The notes under the pieces were generated by a model. It worked only from the letters and a program-made list of their open reading frames with translations. It searched no databases and was not told the origin of the DNA. DNA of 64,000 bases, taken from NCBI GenBank assembly GCA_964519995.1, contig CAZFLY010000005.1, forward strand, positions 1 through 64,000, given 5' to 3'. The stretch's first letter is position 1; every line of letters begins with the position of its first letter. Positions 53,929 to 62,981 of the stretch are shown here, piece after piece. Source of the stretch: CAZFLY01 sp964519995. Its GTDB lineage: Bacteria; Planctomycetota; Phycisphaerae; Sedimentisphaerales; Anaerobacaceae. The position numbers were made by a program, and so were the translations under genes.

Positions 53929-55098
53929 CTAATTATTGAATTGAGGTAGCAAGCCTCCTATGAACTCTGCGAACCCTTCAACTGCATGTAGCTTCCCTCG
54001 CGGGCTTTCAAGATATTCTCTGCCGGCAGAAATCATCTTTATCGCACTTGCCTTTGAAAATCTCTCAAGATATTCTTCCAGCTCTTGCCACGATCCGAAA
54101 TCGCGCATATCAATATAGGCGTCTTTGCGAATGTAATTCTCAATATCAGGAGCACCAAGATAAATGGGGATAACACCTGCAACAAAACAATCTATTATTT
54201 TTTCGGTGAAATATCCCGGATATGCGACATTCTCAAAACAAACGCTAAATTTATACTCTGATATGGTCTTAACTTTGTTCTGAACTGGCAGAGCCAAGTC
54301 AGACAATACCCTTAGCTTAAGCTTAGTTCGCCATCGTCGAGGTAGCCTTTCCAACTCATTCCAACCTTCACCATAAACATCTATTTTCTCCCTCTTGCCA
54401 AAATATTCAATTATCTCAAGTCTCTTCGTCTGCAGTTCATCCCTGACAGCAATTCGCCATGTCCTTGAAAGGCGTCTGCGTAACATACCATAACAAAACT
54501 TGAGTTGAACGTATGGGTCGAGCGAAAACCTGAACGGTACCTTCCAATACTTGTTTGACGCCACAACTACCATGAATTTGCGGTCGCTCCAGGATGCAAC
54601 AGGTTCCAAATTCTCCTCGTTATACACAGGAAAATACAACGGATAGCACTTGGTGTTGGAAAAGTGCCGCAAGTTTTCAAGCAAGCCTGAAAATAAGATC
54701 ACATGCTCAAACTTTTGAGCTATGTCCGTTATCTCGTCATATAAAACAAACATCATCAGAGGCGATTCAAAGCAAGTTAATACCCAAGGTTTAGCACCGT
54801 ATTTAATCAACTTTTCAGCCATAGGCGATATGCCTGATTGAATCACTATAACGTTTTCCGCCTTCCAATACCCCGCTTGAATATGCGATAAGGCTATATC
54901 TCCTGTTGCCACCGTGAATCCGTAGTCTCTTACAATATTAGCAAAAGTTGGAAGCCACAATGCTCCGGGAAATCTTCTCGCCCATTTGTCATCCAAAATC
55001 CGATTAGATCGAAACAGAAAACAATCATCGCAAAACGCAATATGCTTGGTAATTATATCCCTTGTCATTCCAGTTTTAATCGACAATGAAAAACACAA
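53929..55098 (-). CDS. GT10 alpha-1,3-fucosyltransferase-like protein
   Basis: A 389-residue protein with the GT10 donor-site signature: YKFSVCFENVAYPGYFTEKI, then AGVIPIYLGAPDIENYI and DMRDFGSWQELEEYL. GT10 enzymes transfer L-fucose from GDP-fucose onto GlcNAc or related sugars. No GDP-fucose synthesis genes lie in the window, so the donor is either made elsewhere or is another GDP-sugar such as the GDP-heptose made by genes downstream. That option is inference. Confidence 0.88.
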   Translation of the reverse strand: MCFSLSIKTGMTRDIITKHIAFCDDCFLFRSNRILDDKWARRFPGALWLPTFANIVRDYGFTVATGDIALSHIQAGYWKAENVIVIQSGISPMAEKLIKYGAKPWVLTCFESPLMMFVLYDEITDIAQKFEHVILFSGLLENLRHFSNTKCYPLYFPVYNEENLEPVASWSDRKFMVVVASNKYWKVPFRFSLDPYVQLKFCYGMLRRRLSRTWRIAVRDELQTKRLEIIEYFGKREKIDVYGEGWNELERLPRRWRTKLKLRVLSDLALPVQNKVKTISEYKFSVCFENVAYPGYFTEKIIDCFVAGVIPIYLGAPDIENYIRKDAYIDMRDFGSWQELEEYLERFSKASAIKMISAGREYLESPRGKLHAVEGFAEFIGGLLPQFNN

Positions 55099-55184
55099 TG
55101 CACAAATCCCAATCGTGACCGATCTTTCACCCGGAAATCTCCCTGATTAGTAACCTCATTGCTGGAAATGGTTTGAATTGAAGG

Positions 55185-56537
55185 TTAATTAACTGTGCCA
55201 TGGACTCGAGACGAGCCAACGGTCGACTTTTTCTTCATAAACCCAAAAAAAGTCTCCGCAATGTACATGATATGTTCGTCCTTTAAGCCTGGATAAACAC
55301 CAATAAAAAACGTGTTGTTCATAATTAAATCGGTGTTCTTTAGCCCGCCCACAACGCAGTATTCGATGTTGGCGTAGGCAGGCTGGCGTACAAGGTTACC
55401 GCAGAAAAGGTTGCGGGTTTCAATCCCGGCCTGTTCTAAAAAACCGGTAAGCTCATTGCGCGAAAAGTGAGCATCTTCCCGAACTGTAATGACAAATCCG
55501 AAATAACTGGGCTCACTGTTTGGCGGGGTTTCCGGCAAAATTAGCATATCTCCAAAAGGATGCAGTGCCTCACGCAGCATCAACCAGTTTTTTCGGCGTG
55601 CTTTGATAAAACCATCCAGTTTGTTAAGCTGAGCATACCCGATTGCAGCCTGAATGTCTGTCAACTTGAGATTATAGCCAATGTGCGAATATACATACTT
55701 ATGGTCATAACCAAACGGCAGCGCGCCAAATTGCTGGCTGAACCGCTTGCCGCATGTATTGTTTTTGCCGGTGTCACAGTAACAGTCCCGACCCCAATCG
55801 CGAAAAGACCGAGCAATCCTCAAAAGAGCTTTGTTGTTTGTGAGAACAGCACCGCCTTCACCTGTAGTGATATGGTGTGCCGGATAAAACGATAGTGTTG
55901 CCAGATCACCGAATGTTCCAACACACCGGCCATCGAGCTTCGAGCCCAAGGCATCACAACAATCCTCAATTAACCAAAGTCCCTTTTCCTTACAAAGCTC
56001 TGCCACTCTGGCAGCATCAAATGGAATCCCCATAGTATGAGCAATCATCACTGCCTTTGTCTTCTCGGATATGGCTTCAGCTATCGCATCGACTTCGGGA
56101 ACATACGTGCCAAGCTCAACATCTATGAACACGGGCACTGCCCTGTTCTGAATAATGGGGTTGACAGTCGTAGGAAAACCTGCGGCAACGGTGACCACTT
56201 CGTCTCCGGGCCTAATCCGGCGTTCACCTAACAACGAAGACGTCAGTACGCTTAATGCTACCAAATTAGCTGATGAGCCGGAATTTACCAAAAGCACATG
56301 ATCCACATTAAGTAGTCGTGCAAGTTCTGCCTCGAATCTCTTACAATAACGTCCCTCTGTAAGCCAGAAATCCAGACTTGCATCGACAGCACCGATTAAT
56401 TCATTTTGATCAAATACCCGTCCAGCGTATGGAATCTTATTCTTTCCAGGGACAAAATCCTGACAGGGAAATGCACACTTGTAATATTGTGCTACCATGC
56501 CGAAAATTTGTTCACGTATATGTCCAGATTGATCCAT
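55185..56537 (-). CDS. rfbH: CDP-6-deoxy-4-hexulose 3-dehydrase (E1), PMP-dependent
   Basis: Removes the C3 hydroxyl of CDP-6-deoxy-4-keto-glucose in CDP-3,6-dideoxyhexose synthesis. DegT/DnrJ/EryC1 fold of 450 residues, where YPAHHITTGEGGAVLT has His in place of the PLP-binding Lys, the hallmark of E1. The N-terminal YKCAFPCQDFVPGKNKIPYAGRV and WGRDCYCDTGKNNTCGKRF are RfbH-specific. E1 needs an iron-sulphur flavoprotein reductase (RfbI); no such gene is visible in the window. Confidence 0.95.
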   Translation of the reverse strand: MDQSGHIREQIFGMVAQYYKCAFPCQDFVPGKNKIPYAGRVFDQNELIGAVDASLDFWLTEGRYCKRFEAELARLLNVDHVLLVNSGSSANLVALSVLTSSLLGERRIRPGDEVVTVAAGFPTTVNPIIQNRAVPVFIDVELGTYVPEVDAIAEAISEKTKAVMIAHTMGIPFDAARVAELCKEKGLWLIEDCCDALGSKLDGRCVGTFGDLATLSFYPAHHITTGEGGAVLTNNKALLRIARSFRDWGRDCYCDTGKNNTCGKRFSQQFGALPFGYDHKYVYSHIGYNLKLTDIQAAIGYAQLNKLDGFIKARRKNWLMLREALHPFGDMLILPETPPNSEPSYFGFVITVREDAHFSRNELTGFLEQAGIETRNLFCGNLVRQPAYANIEYCVVGGLKNTDLIMNNTFFIGVYPGLKDEHIMYIAETFFGFMKKKSTVGSSRVHGTVN

Positions 56538-57716
56538 TTAGCCTTCCTGACCGATGTGCCGCATAGAGAATATCCCAGCTTTGGAGTCCGACTGGTAAAT
56601 ATCCTTAGTCCACAACAGGCATTGCTTTTTAGCCTCCTCAATGTATCTGTCAATTTGTGACAAAGTAAGGTCCAGAATATTCACAGAGTCAACAAAATAA
56701 AATTTTCTGTACCACTCGGCAGTTTCCCTGATGGCATCGAATATGCAGTATACAGGTTTCCATTTCAAAAGTGAGTCAGCTTTGCTCGTGTCAAGTTTTA
56801 GAAAATTGACTTCTCGTTGCCCGACCATCTTGGATATTTCGTAGTCACCATAACCCCATTGTTCGATGAACAGACGCACAACCTCCCCCACTGTCAATGT
56901 TGTACTATCGCTCGGTCCGAGATTCCAGGCACCGGTATACTTTTCACCATGTTGATACATCACAGCCCCAAGCCATAAGTAACCAGACAGAGGTTCCAGC
57001 ACAAATTGCCACGGCCTTGTAGCTTGAGGGTTACGAATAAGCACTTTGCGATTTCGCGAAAGAGCTCTGACACAGTCAGGAATAAGTCTATCTTGTGCCC
57101 AATCTCCTCCTCCTATTATGTTTCCGGCTCTGACTGAAGATACTGCAATGCCGTGGGATCTTCCACGTTCATCAGAATTGAAAAAGGACTTGGTATAAGC
57201 CATGGTGACAAGCTCGGCACATCCTTTGCTGGAGCTGTAAGGGTCATCGCCACCTATCGGATCAATTTCCCGATAACCAAAGAACCATTCCTTATTCTCG
57301 TAACACTTGTCACTCGTGACAATGACGCAGGCCTTTACGCTGGTTGTGTTTCTGACCGCCTCTAGTACGTTTGCGGTACCGATCACATTCGTTTCGTATG
57401 TATATTTGGGCTCTTTATAGGAACGCTTTACCAACGGTTGTGCCGCCAAATGAAAGACTATTTGAGGCCGATATTCCTGAAAGATAGCTATCAGCTGTTC
57501 GAAATCACGGATGTCACCCAAAGTATGTCTGTCGAGCTTCTCAGCCAGATTCACACTTTCGTAAAGACACGGCTTCGTGGGCGGCGCTAGCGAATAACCT
57601 GCAACTTTTGCACCCAATTCTTTGAGCCATAGGCACAACCAACCACCCACAAAACCAGTGTGGCCGGTAACAAGCACTCTTTTGCCATGGTAGACGCTCG
57701 AAAACAGCTCGTTCAT
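56538..57716 (-). CDS. rfbG: CDP-glucose 4,6-dehydratase
   Basis: Converts CDP-D-glucose to CDP-4-keto-6-deoxyglucose. VTGHTGFVGGWLCLWLKELG is the RfbG-type NAD loop, HLAAQPLVKRSYKEP and TSDKCYENKEW precede the YSSSKGCAELV catalytic motif, and RAGNIIGGGDWAQDRLIPD is characteristic. Length 392 is slightly above the usual 360 because of a longer C-terminus. It ends one base before rfbH begins. Confidence 0.95.
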   Translation of the reverse strand: MNELFSSVYHGKRVLVTGHTGFVGGWLCLWLKELGAKVAGYSLAPPTKPCLYESVNLAEKLDRHTLGDIRDFEQLIAIFQEYRPQIVFHLAAQPLVKRSYKEPKYTYETNVIGTANVLEAVRNTTSVKACVIVTSDKCYENKEWFFGYREIDPIGGDDPYSSSKGCAELVTMAYTKSFFNSDERGRSHGIAVSSVRAGNIIGGGDWAQDRLIPDCVRALSRNRKVLIRNPQATRPWQFVLEPLSGYLWLGAVMYQHGEKYTGAWNLGPSDSTTLTVGEVVRLFIEQWGYGDYEISKMVGQREVNFLKLDTSKADSLLKWKPVYCIFDAIRETAEWYRKFYFVDSVNILDLTLSQIDRYIEEAKKQCLLWTKDIYQSDSKAGIFSMRHIGQEG

Positions 57717-57733
57717 TTAATTCTGCATCCCCA

Positions 57734-58771
57734 CTAATGTATCTTTTTTTTATTATCCCTGTTTGGCCACTTCGGAGTATTTATTTTAGCACCTGATGTC
57801 ACTTGTAGCGTCGGTTCAAAGACTTGTTCCTTGATTAGTCTATCCGCAGCAGTATTATTGAGCTTTGCCAGTACCGCTTCGGCAATTTGATCTGCTCCAA
57901 GCCCACTTTTTTCAATCAGGTATTTCCGGTCTCCAACATCTTCAATAAACCTATCGGGCAAAGCGAACCTTCTAAACAGAACCCGACAGGACAATTCTGC
58001 CAACACTTCGCTGACTGCAGAACCCAAACCGCCGATTACGTTGTGCTCTTCAATTGTAAAGATTGCCTTGGTTTCAGTCGCCGCTTTGGAAATGGCCTCA
58101 GCGTCAATCGGTTTAATGGTGCGCATATTGATAAGACGAACAGCGACTCTGTTATCCTTCAAGATTTCGGTGACTTGCTCTGCAACGGACAAAATAGTAC
58201 CTGTCGAAATGATGGTGACATCATCTCCTTGCTCTAGTAGAACGGCCTTTTGTATCGAGCGATCCGTCTGCCGAGGACATTCCACCGAATCACAGGATTT
58301 GCCTAACCTAATATACACTGGCCCTTGATGTTCTATTGCGAATTCGACTGCGTCATATGTGTCCTGAACCGTAGCGGGCGACACTATCATCATGTCGGGC
58401 ATAGACCTCAGAACTCCAATGTCTTCTATTGCATGGTGACTTGGGCCTGCAGAACCATAATGCAGACCTGCTCCAACACCGATTATCTTGACATTCATAT
58501 TGTGCATACATACGTCGTTTCGTAGCTGTTCAAGGCACCGCATAGTCACAAAGGGAATTATTGAATAGACGAAAACGATTTTGCCGGATAGAGCCAGTCC
58601 TGTAGCGACACCAATCATATTCTGCTCTGCCACGCCGGCATTGAGAAATCTCTTAGGAAATTCATCACGAAAACCCTCCGACACAGAGAATCCCAGATCA
58701 CCGGTAAGTAGAAAGATTTTCTCATCGCTTTTCGCTAATTCGATAAGTGTACTGATAAAGGCCCCTCTCAT
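57734..58771 (-). CDS. Transketolase C-terminal subunit
   Basis: Carries the PYR and C-terminal domains of a split transketolase: LTGDLGFSVSEGF, NAGVAEQNMIGVATGLAL with the ThDP-activating Glu, and FRRFALPDRFIEDV. Length 345 matches stand-alone C-terminal halves. It overlaps the N-terminal subunit gene by four bases (ATGA). Located between rfbG and the other CDP-sugar genes, the pair may add a two-carbon unit to a CDP-keto-sugar instead of serving central metabolism. Confidence 0.93.
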   Translation of the reverse strand: MRGAFISTLIELAKSDEKIFLLTGDLGFSVSEGFRDEFPKRFLNAGVAEQNMIGVATGLALSGKIVFVYSIIPFVTMRCLEQLRNDVCMHNMNVKIIGVGAGLHYGSAGPSHHAIEDIGVLRSMPDMMIVSPATVQDTYDAVEFAIEHQGPVYIRLGKSCDSVECPRQTDRSIQKAVLLEQGDDVTIISTGTILSVAEQVTEILKDNRVAVRLINMRTIKPIDAEAISKAATETKAIFTIEEHNVIGGLGSAVSEVLAELSCRVLFRRFALPDRFIEDVGDRKYLIEKSGLGADQIAEAVLAKLNNTAADRLIKEQVFEPTLQVTSGAKINTPKWPNRDNKKKIH

Positions 58772-59583
58772 GCCCAGGTCAACTCCCGCAAGGCGGTCTG
58801 AAGCTCGCTCTGGTTTGGAGATTTGTAGTGCCAGGCAAGTTGGTCCTCCATAAAGGAGACCCCCTTACCCTTGATAGTGTGAGCTATTACTACCGAAGGT
58901 CGGTCTTTTGCAAATGGTACAGATTCCAATGTACAAAGAATTTGTCCAAAGTCATGCCCATCTATCTCCTTGACGGACCAACCGAACGCCCTCCACTTGT
59001 CTGCGAGAGGCTCCAGATTCAGTACCTCATTTGTCCGGCCGAACGCTTGAAGTTTGTTGTAGTCAACGATTCCTACAACGTTATCTAACTTATGGTGACT
59101 GGCGAATAAAGCCGCTTCCCAGATGGAACCTTCGTCACATTCTCCATCACTGAGAAGCACAAAAATTCTGTAATCGTACTTGTCATGCCTTGCCGCCAAA
59201 GCCATACCAAGGCCTATCGAAAGCCCATGTCCCAGTGATCCCGTAGAGACTTCTATGCCGGCAACACAATTTGCTTTTGCATGACCCGGCAGCCTTCCAC
59301 CGTCGACACAGTACTCCTCAAGAAGACGTTCAGAATAGAAGCCGCTCTTTGCCAGAGTAGCATATAAAGCACTGACAGCGTGTCCTTTGCTCAGAATAAA
59401 CCGATCTCCGTTTCCACATTTTTGTTTGCTTTTCATTATTTCGAAGAACAAAGCAACCAATATGTCCACACAGGAAAGTGCAGAGCCTACGTGAGAAGAA
59501 TTTGCTCTGGTGTGCATACGAACAACCGAACGCCTGATATCGATTGATATTTTTCTGAGATGATCGAATCTGTTAGTTTGCAT
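58768..59583 (-). CDS. Transketolase N-terminal subunit
   Basis: ThDP-diphosphate-binding half of a split transketolase, 271 residues: HVGSALSCVDILVALFF, FILSKGHAVSALYATLA, GHGLSIGLGMALA and LLSDGECDEGSIWEAALFA with the GDGE/N Mg site (here SDGE, then DYNKLQ). It overlaps both neighbours, by 11 bases with the SDR and by four with the C-terminal subunit. Confidence 0.93.
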   Translation of the reverse strand: MQTNRFDHLRKISIDIRRSVVRMHTRANSSHVGSALSCVDILVALFFEIMKSKQKCGNGDRFILSKGHAVSALYATLAKSGFYSERLLEEYCVDGGRLPGHAKANCVAGIEVSTGSLGHGLSIGLGMALAARHDKYDYRIFVLLSDGECDEGSIWEAALFASHHKLDNVVGIVDYNKLQAFGRTNEVLNLEPLADKWRAFGWSVKEIDGHDFGQILCTLESVPFAKDRPSVVIAHTIKGKGVSFMEDQLAWHYKSPNQSELQTALRELTWA

Positions 59584-60550
59584 AAAGCTGGATGTTTTCT
59601 CTGAACCACGTTATCGTCTTTTCAAAACCCTCCTCAAGATGACATTTTGGCTGCCAGTTGAGCAGTTTCTGAGTTTTTGAAATATCTGCTCGCCAGACTT
59701 TTGGTTCAATGCGTGGATTGGAGACGGCGTTCCATTCCGGCTCAACATTAGCTTCTGTGAGCTTGATAATGTCGGTGACAACCTTTCCTATGGTCTGTTG
59801 TATTCCACAGCCAGCATTGAATATCTGCCCGGCGATTCTCTCTCGGTTCTCGGCCGCCTTGATATATAGTTCCATAACGTCTTCTACGAAAATGAAATCT
59901 CTTACAGAATCAGGCGATGAGACCCTGGGATTTAGACCTCGCAGACAAGACAAGACCACTGATGGAATCAACCGCTTAGAATCTTCATAATATCCATATG
60001 GCGAAAACAACCGAAGAGTGACTATTGGCCTGCCATAGCTCAAAGCAACAGCTCGACAATATAAAGCAGCAGAAGCCTTCGAAACACCATAAGGTGTCGG
60101 TGGTTCTAAAACATCATCCTCTTTCATAGGTCTGAGCTTGATACCATACTCCGACGAAGAGCCAGTATTGATGAAGAGTTCAAAGTCAATCTTGCTGCAA
60201 ACATTTATAAGATTCGCAGTGCCAACAATATTAGTTTCCAGAATTTTGATTGTATCATCTTGCGAAGGATAGCCGCCATAAACAGCAGCATGAAGTATGA
60301 TCTCAGGTTTGATATGCAAGATAACATGTTCCAGCCTATCTCTATCCAACAGGTCAACAGAATATTCCGCGACATCCTTCAAAACTTCACGGATTCTCCA
60401 TTTGTTGGAACTGTTGCGTGTGAGGATGGTAACAAATGCACCTTCGCAAAGAGTTTTGTGGACAAGGTTGGCCCCGATAAATCCCGATGCACCTGTAATC
60501 AGAACTCTTCTACCCTTGAATGGTTCGTTTGCCTTGAAACCACCGACCAC
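59573..60550 (-). CDS. NAD-dependent SDR of the CDP-sugar set
   Basis: Extended SDR of 325 residues: VLITGASGFIGANLVHKTL, LHAAVYGGYPSQDD, TGSSSEYG and the catalytic YGVSK. Placed between rfbF and the transketolase genes, it may be the reductase or epimerase that finishes the CDP-3,6-dideoxy sugar, as abequose or paratose synthases do, or the reductase of a branched product. It overlaps the transketolase gene by 11 bases. Confidence 0.85.
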   Translation of the reverse strand: MVGGFKANEPFKGRRVLITGASGFIGANLVHKTLCEGAFVTILTRNSSNKWRIREVLKDVAEYSVDLLDRDRLEHVILHIKPEIILHAAVYGGYPSQDDTIKILETNIVGTANLINVCSKIDFELFINTGSSSEYGIKLRPMKEDDVLEPPTPYGVSKASAALYCRAVALSYGRPIVTLRLFSPYGYYEDSKRLIPSVVLSCLRGLNPRVSSPDSVRDFIFVEDVMELYIKAAENRERIAGQIFNAGCGIQQTIGKVVTDIIKLTEANVEPEWNAVSNPRIEPKVWRADISKTQKLLNWQPKCHLEEGFEKTITWFRENIQLYAN

Positions 60551-60579
60551 AAAACACTCACCTAAACAACGCCAAAAAA

Positions 60580-61371
60580 TCAGTCCCAGACTTTCCAGAG
60601 AGCTTTACCGGATGCCCAAAGTTCATTCAAAAGCCTAAATTCTGAATATGTATCCATCGGTTGCCAGAAACCCTCGTGACAATAGACAGCCAATTGTTCA
60701 TCCTGTACAAGTCTCCTCATAGGCTCCTGCTCGAGCATAACTATTGGGTCATCGGACAAATAATCAAAAAGTTTGCGACTGCAGACCATAAAGCCACCGT
60801 TGATATAGCCTCCTTCAGCCTGTGGTTTTTCGTTGAATTCCGTCACTATGCCCCCATCCTGGATGCCAAGGTCACCAAATCGACCGGAAGGATGCACGCC
60901 GGTGAGTGTACATACCTTTCCCATCTTCTTATGGAATTGCAGAAGTGCACTTATGTCGATATTGCCCACGCCGTCACCATAGGTCAGTAGGAATGTATCG
61001 TCATCCCCAAGATATTTATTTATTAGCTGAACACGATAGGCTGTCATCGATTCAAGGCCGGTCTCAGCAAGAATAATCTTCCAGTCGAGGTCCTCACTGT
61101 TACCATTTTTGTAGAACTCTACGGCTGAACTTGGCCCCAGCCCAAGCACAATATCGTGAGTGTTCCACAGGTAGTTGCGGAAGTATTCCCTGATTACTTC
61201 GCCCTTATAACCGAGGCAAAGAATAAACTCCTTGTATCCGTAATGAGCGTAAATCTTCATGATATGCCAGAGAATCGGCCTATTACCGATAGGCAGCATC
61301 GGCTTGGGACGAACCTCCGTTTCTTCATGCAGACGTGTGCCTCTACCCCCACAAAGTATGACTACTTTCAC
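60580..61371 (-). CDS. rfbF: Glucose-1-phosphate cytidylyltransferase
   Basis: Makes CDP-glucose from CTP and glucose 1-phosphate, the first step of the CDP-deoxysugar route. VVILCGGRGTRLHEETEVRPKP and IGNRPILWHIMKIYAHYG at the N-terminus, LTYGDGVGNIDI with the metal Asp and FNEKPQAEGGYINGGFMV are specific to RfbF. The length (263) is normal. It heads the CDP-sugar block that continues with the SDR, transketolase pair, rfbG and rfbH. Confidence 0.95.
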   Translation of the reverse strand: MKVVILCGGRGTRLHEETEVRPKPMLPIGNRPILWHIMKIYAHYGYKEFILCLGYKGEVIREYFRNYLWNTHDIVLGLGPSSAVEFYKNGNSEDLDWKIILAETGLESMTAYRVQLINKYLGDDDTFLLTYGDGVGNIDISALLQFHKKMGKVCTLTGVHPSGRFGDLGIQDGGIVTEFNEKPQAEGGYINGGFMVCSRKLFDYLSDDPIVMLEQEPMRRLVQDEQLAVYCHEGFWQPMDTYSEFRLLNELWASGKALWKVWD

Positions 61372-61407
61372 TTTTCAGATTCCTACAGCAAATAGCTTTT
61401 TCCTGCT

Positions 61408-62856
61408 TTATCCAACGAGATTTGCAATGCTGTATTCTTCAAGCAGCCGACCAAAAAGTGTAACTCGTCGGCCTGCAGATTCGAGAGAACCGTTCGAATG
61501 CACCTGCACCTCCAGATTGAGCGGCGAGCCAACTCGCCGGTCCCGGACCGGCAGAATTGTTGTCATCACCTCACTTGCAGCGACACCTTCACCATCCTTT
61601 TGCCAAACCAACAATCTCTTGGTTCCATCACGATTGGTCAAAGGCAACAAGCCTCGTACAAAATCCATCTTGTCAGCCGCAAAACAAACTGCCTGCCACC
61701 ATTGGTCAAAGACCTTAGCATCACGAAAGTGAAGCTCAACATTCTCAAAATTCTTCATTTCCTGTCGGGCCTGAAGGTAAATAATGTGTTTTCGCTTTAA
61801 GCCGGCTATAGTGTCACGAAGCTGAACCGTGCCCACAGCTCTAAACGCCAGTATAAACAAGAACAAGATAGAAACAAAAATCACCATAGTCTCAGAGCTG
61901 CGCGTAACAAGCATAAACATACCAAGGCCGGCAGCCAGCAGAGTCACTATATAAGCAGTAATCACTGCGTGCCGCTGACGGAAACCAAGGGCCAGAAGCC
62001 TATGGTGAAAATGACTGCGATCTGGTGAAAATATTGATCTTCGTTCAAGAAACCTTCGCAGCATACTTAAAAGAGTATCAAAAATCGGTATACCCAAAGC
62101 CAAAATTGGTAAAGCTAATCCTACGATGGTCTCAGTTTTGGCAGCACATAAGACACTTGAAGATGCAATTGTAAAGCCCAAGAATAGACTGCCTGAGTCC
62201 CCCATGAATATCTTTGCTGGATTAAAATTGAAAACTAAAAAACCACTCAAGGCCCCCAGGAGAGAAAGCATAACGACGGTCATAACTGCTGGGCCAAAAT
62301 GAAGGGTTAGTACAACAATTACCCCGCAGGCAGCAGCACAAATACCAGCAGCAAGTCCGTCAAGACCGTCAATTATATTGATCGCATTGGTGATACCAAC
62401 GATCCATAAGACCGTAAGTGGCCACGAGAACCAGCCGAGATTGACGTGCATCGAATCTGTAATCGCAATATAATCTATCCGGATTCCTGCCCAACAGACT
62501 ACTACAGCAGCAATAATTTGCGACAAGAGTTTTACCCTCACCCGCAATCCCTTAATATCATCCAGAAGACCAATAAAGAAAATAAAGCCGGCAGCAGAAA
62601 GAAGAGTAGTTATTTTCGACTGGATTGATCTAAAACTATCCCCAATGACATTTGGCAAAAACAGTGCCGGTATGACAAGACTCATCATTGACACAAAAAG
62701 AGTAACACCGCCAACACGTGGAATAGCCTTAGAATGGACTTTGCGTATATCCGGCGGGTCTACAATATTGAACCGCCGCGAGAGACGAATAACAAACGGC
62801 GTAATTACAATCGCGAGCATAGTGGAACCACAATATACAAAAAAGTAGGTCTTCAT
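61408..62856 (-). CDS. wecA: WecA-type polyprenyl-phosphate sugar-1-phosphate transferase with C-terminal extension
   Basis: MraY/WecA family membrane enzyme that starts glycan assembly by placing HexNAc-1-phosphate on undecaprenyl phosphate. About ten helices are visible. Motifs in order: RKVHSKAIPRVGG, NAINIIDGLDGLAAG, FNPAKIFMGDSGSLFLGF and the nucleotide-binding DRSHFHHRLL. The family usually ends near residue 350; here another 130 soluble residues follow, of unknown role. It is the second initiating transferase of the locus; the other is at 13,600. Confidence 0.9.
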   Translation of the reverse strand: MKTYFFVYCGSTMLAIVITPFVIRLSRRFNIVDPPDIRKVHSKAIPRVGGVTLFVSMMSLVIPALFLPNVIGDSFRSIQSKITTLLSAAGFIFFIGLLDDIKGLRVRVKLLSQIIAAVVVCWAGIRIDYIAITDSMHVNLGWFSWPLTVLWIVGITNAINIIDGLDGLAAGICAAACGVIVVLTLHFGPAVMTVVMLSLLGALSGFLVFNFNPAKIFMGDSGSLFLGFTIASSSVLCAAKTETIVGLALPILALGIPIFDTLLSMLRRFLERRSIFSPDRSHFHHRLLALGFRQRHAVITAYIVTLLAAGLGMFMLVTRSSETMVIFVSILFLFILAFRAVGTVQLRDTIAGLKRKHIIYLQARQEMKNFENVELHFRDAKVFDQWWQAVCFAADKMDFVRGLLPLTNRDGTKRLLVWQKDGEGVAASEVMTTILPVRDRRVGSPLNLEVQVHSNGSLESAGRRVTLFGRLLEEYSIANLVG

Positions 62857-62981
62857 CGCTTCCAGTATTTAGCTTCGCGCAAACTCCGTCCCCGTCGGTG
62901 AACCGACTGGGAAATCCATGCACTACTATTCGAACTACAGTCTTGTCTGGAAAACCAGGCTTGTCCCCCCTTGAGAAAGCA

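Noticed and set aside
61259..61732. Plus-strand frame of 157 codons
   Set aside because: It overlaps the rfbF start and the WecA C-terminus on the opposite strand and shows no family features.
62886..62960. Two small hairpins (GTCGG/CCGAC and CTGG/CCAG) between the TPR gene and wecA
   Set aside because: Stems are short and no T-tract follows on either strand, so I do not call a terminator.
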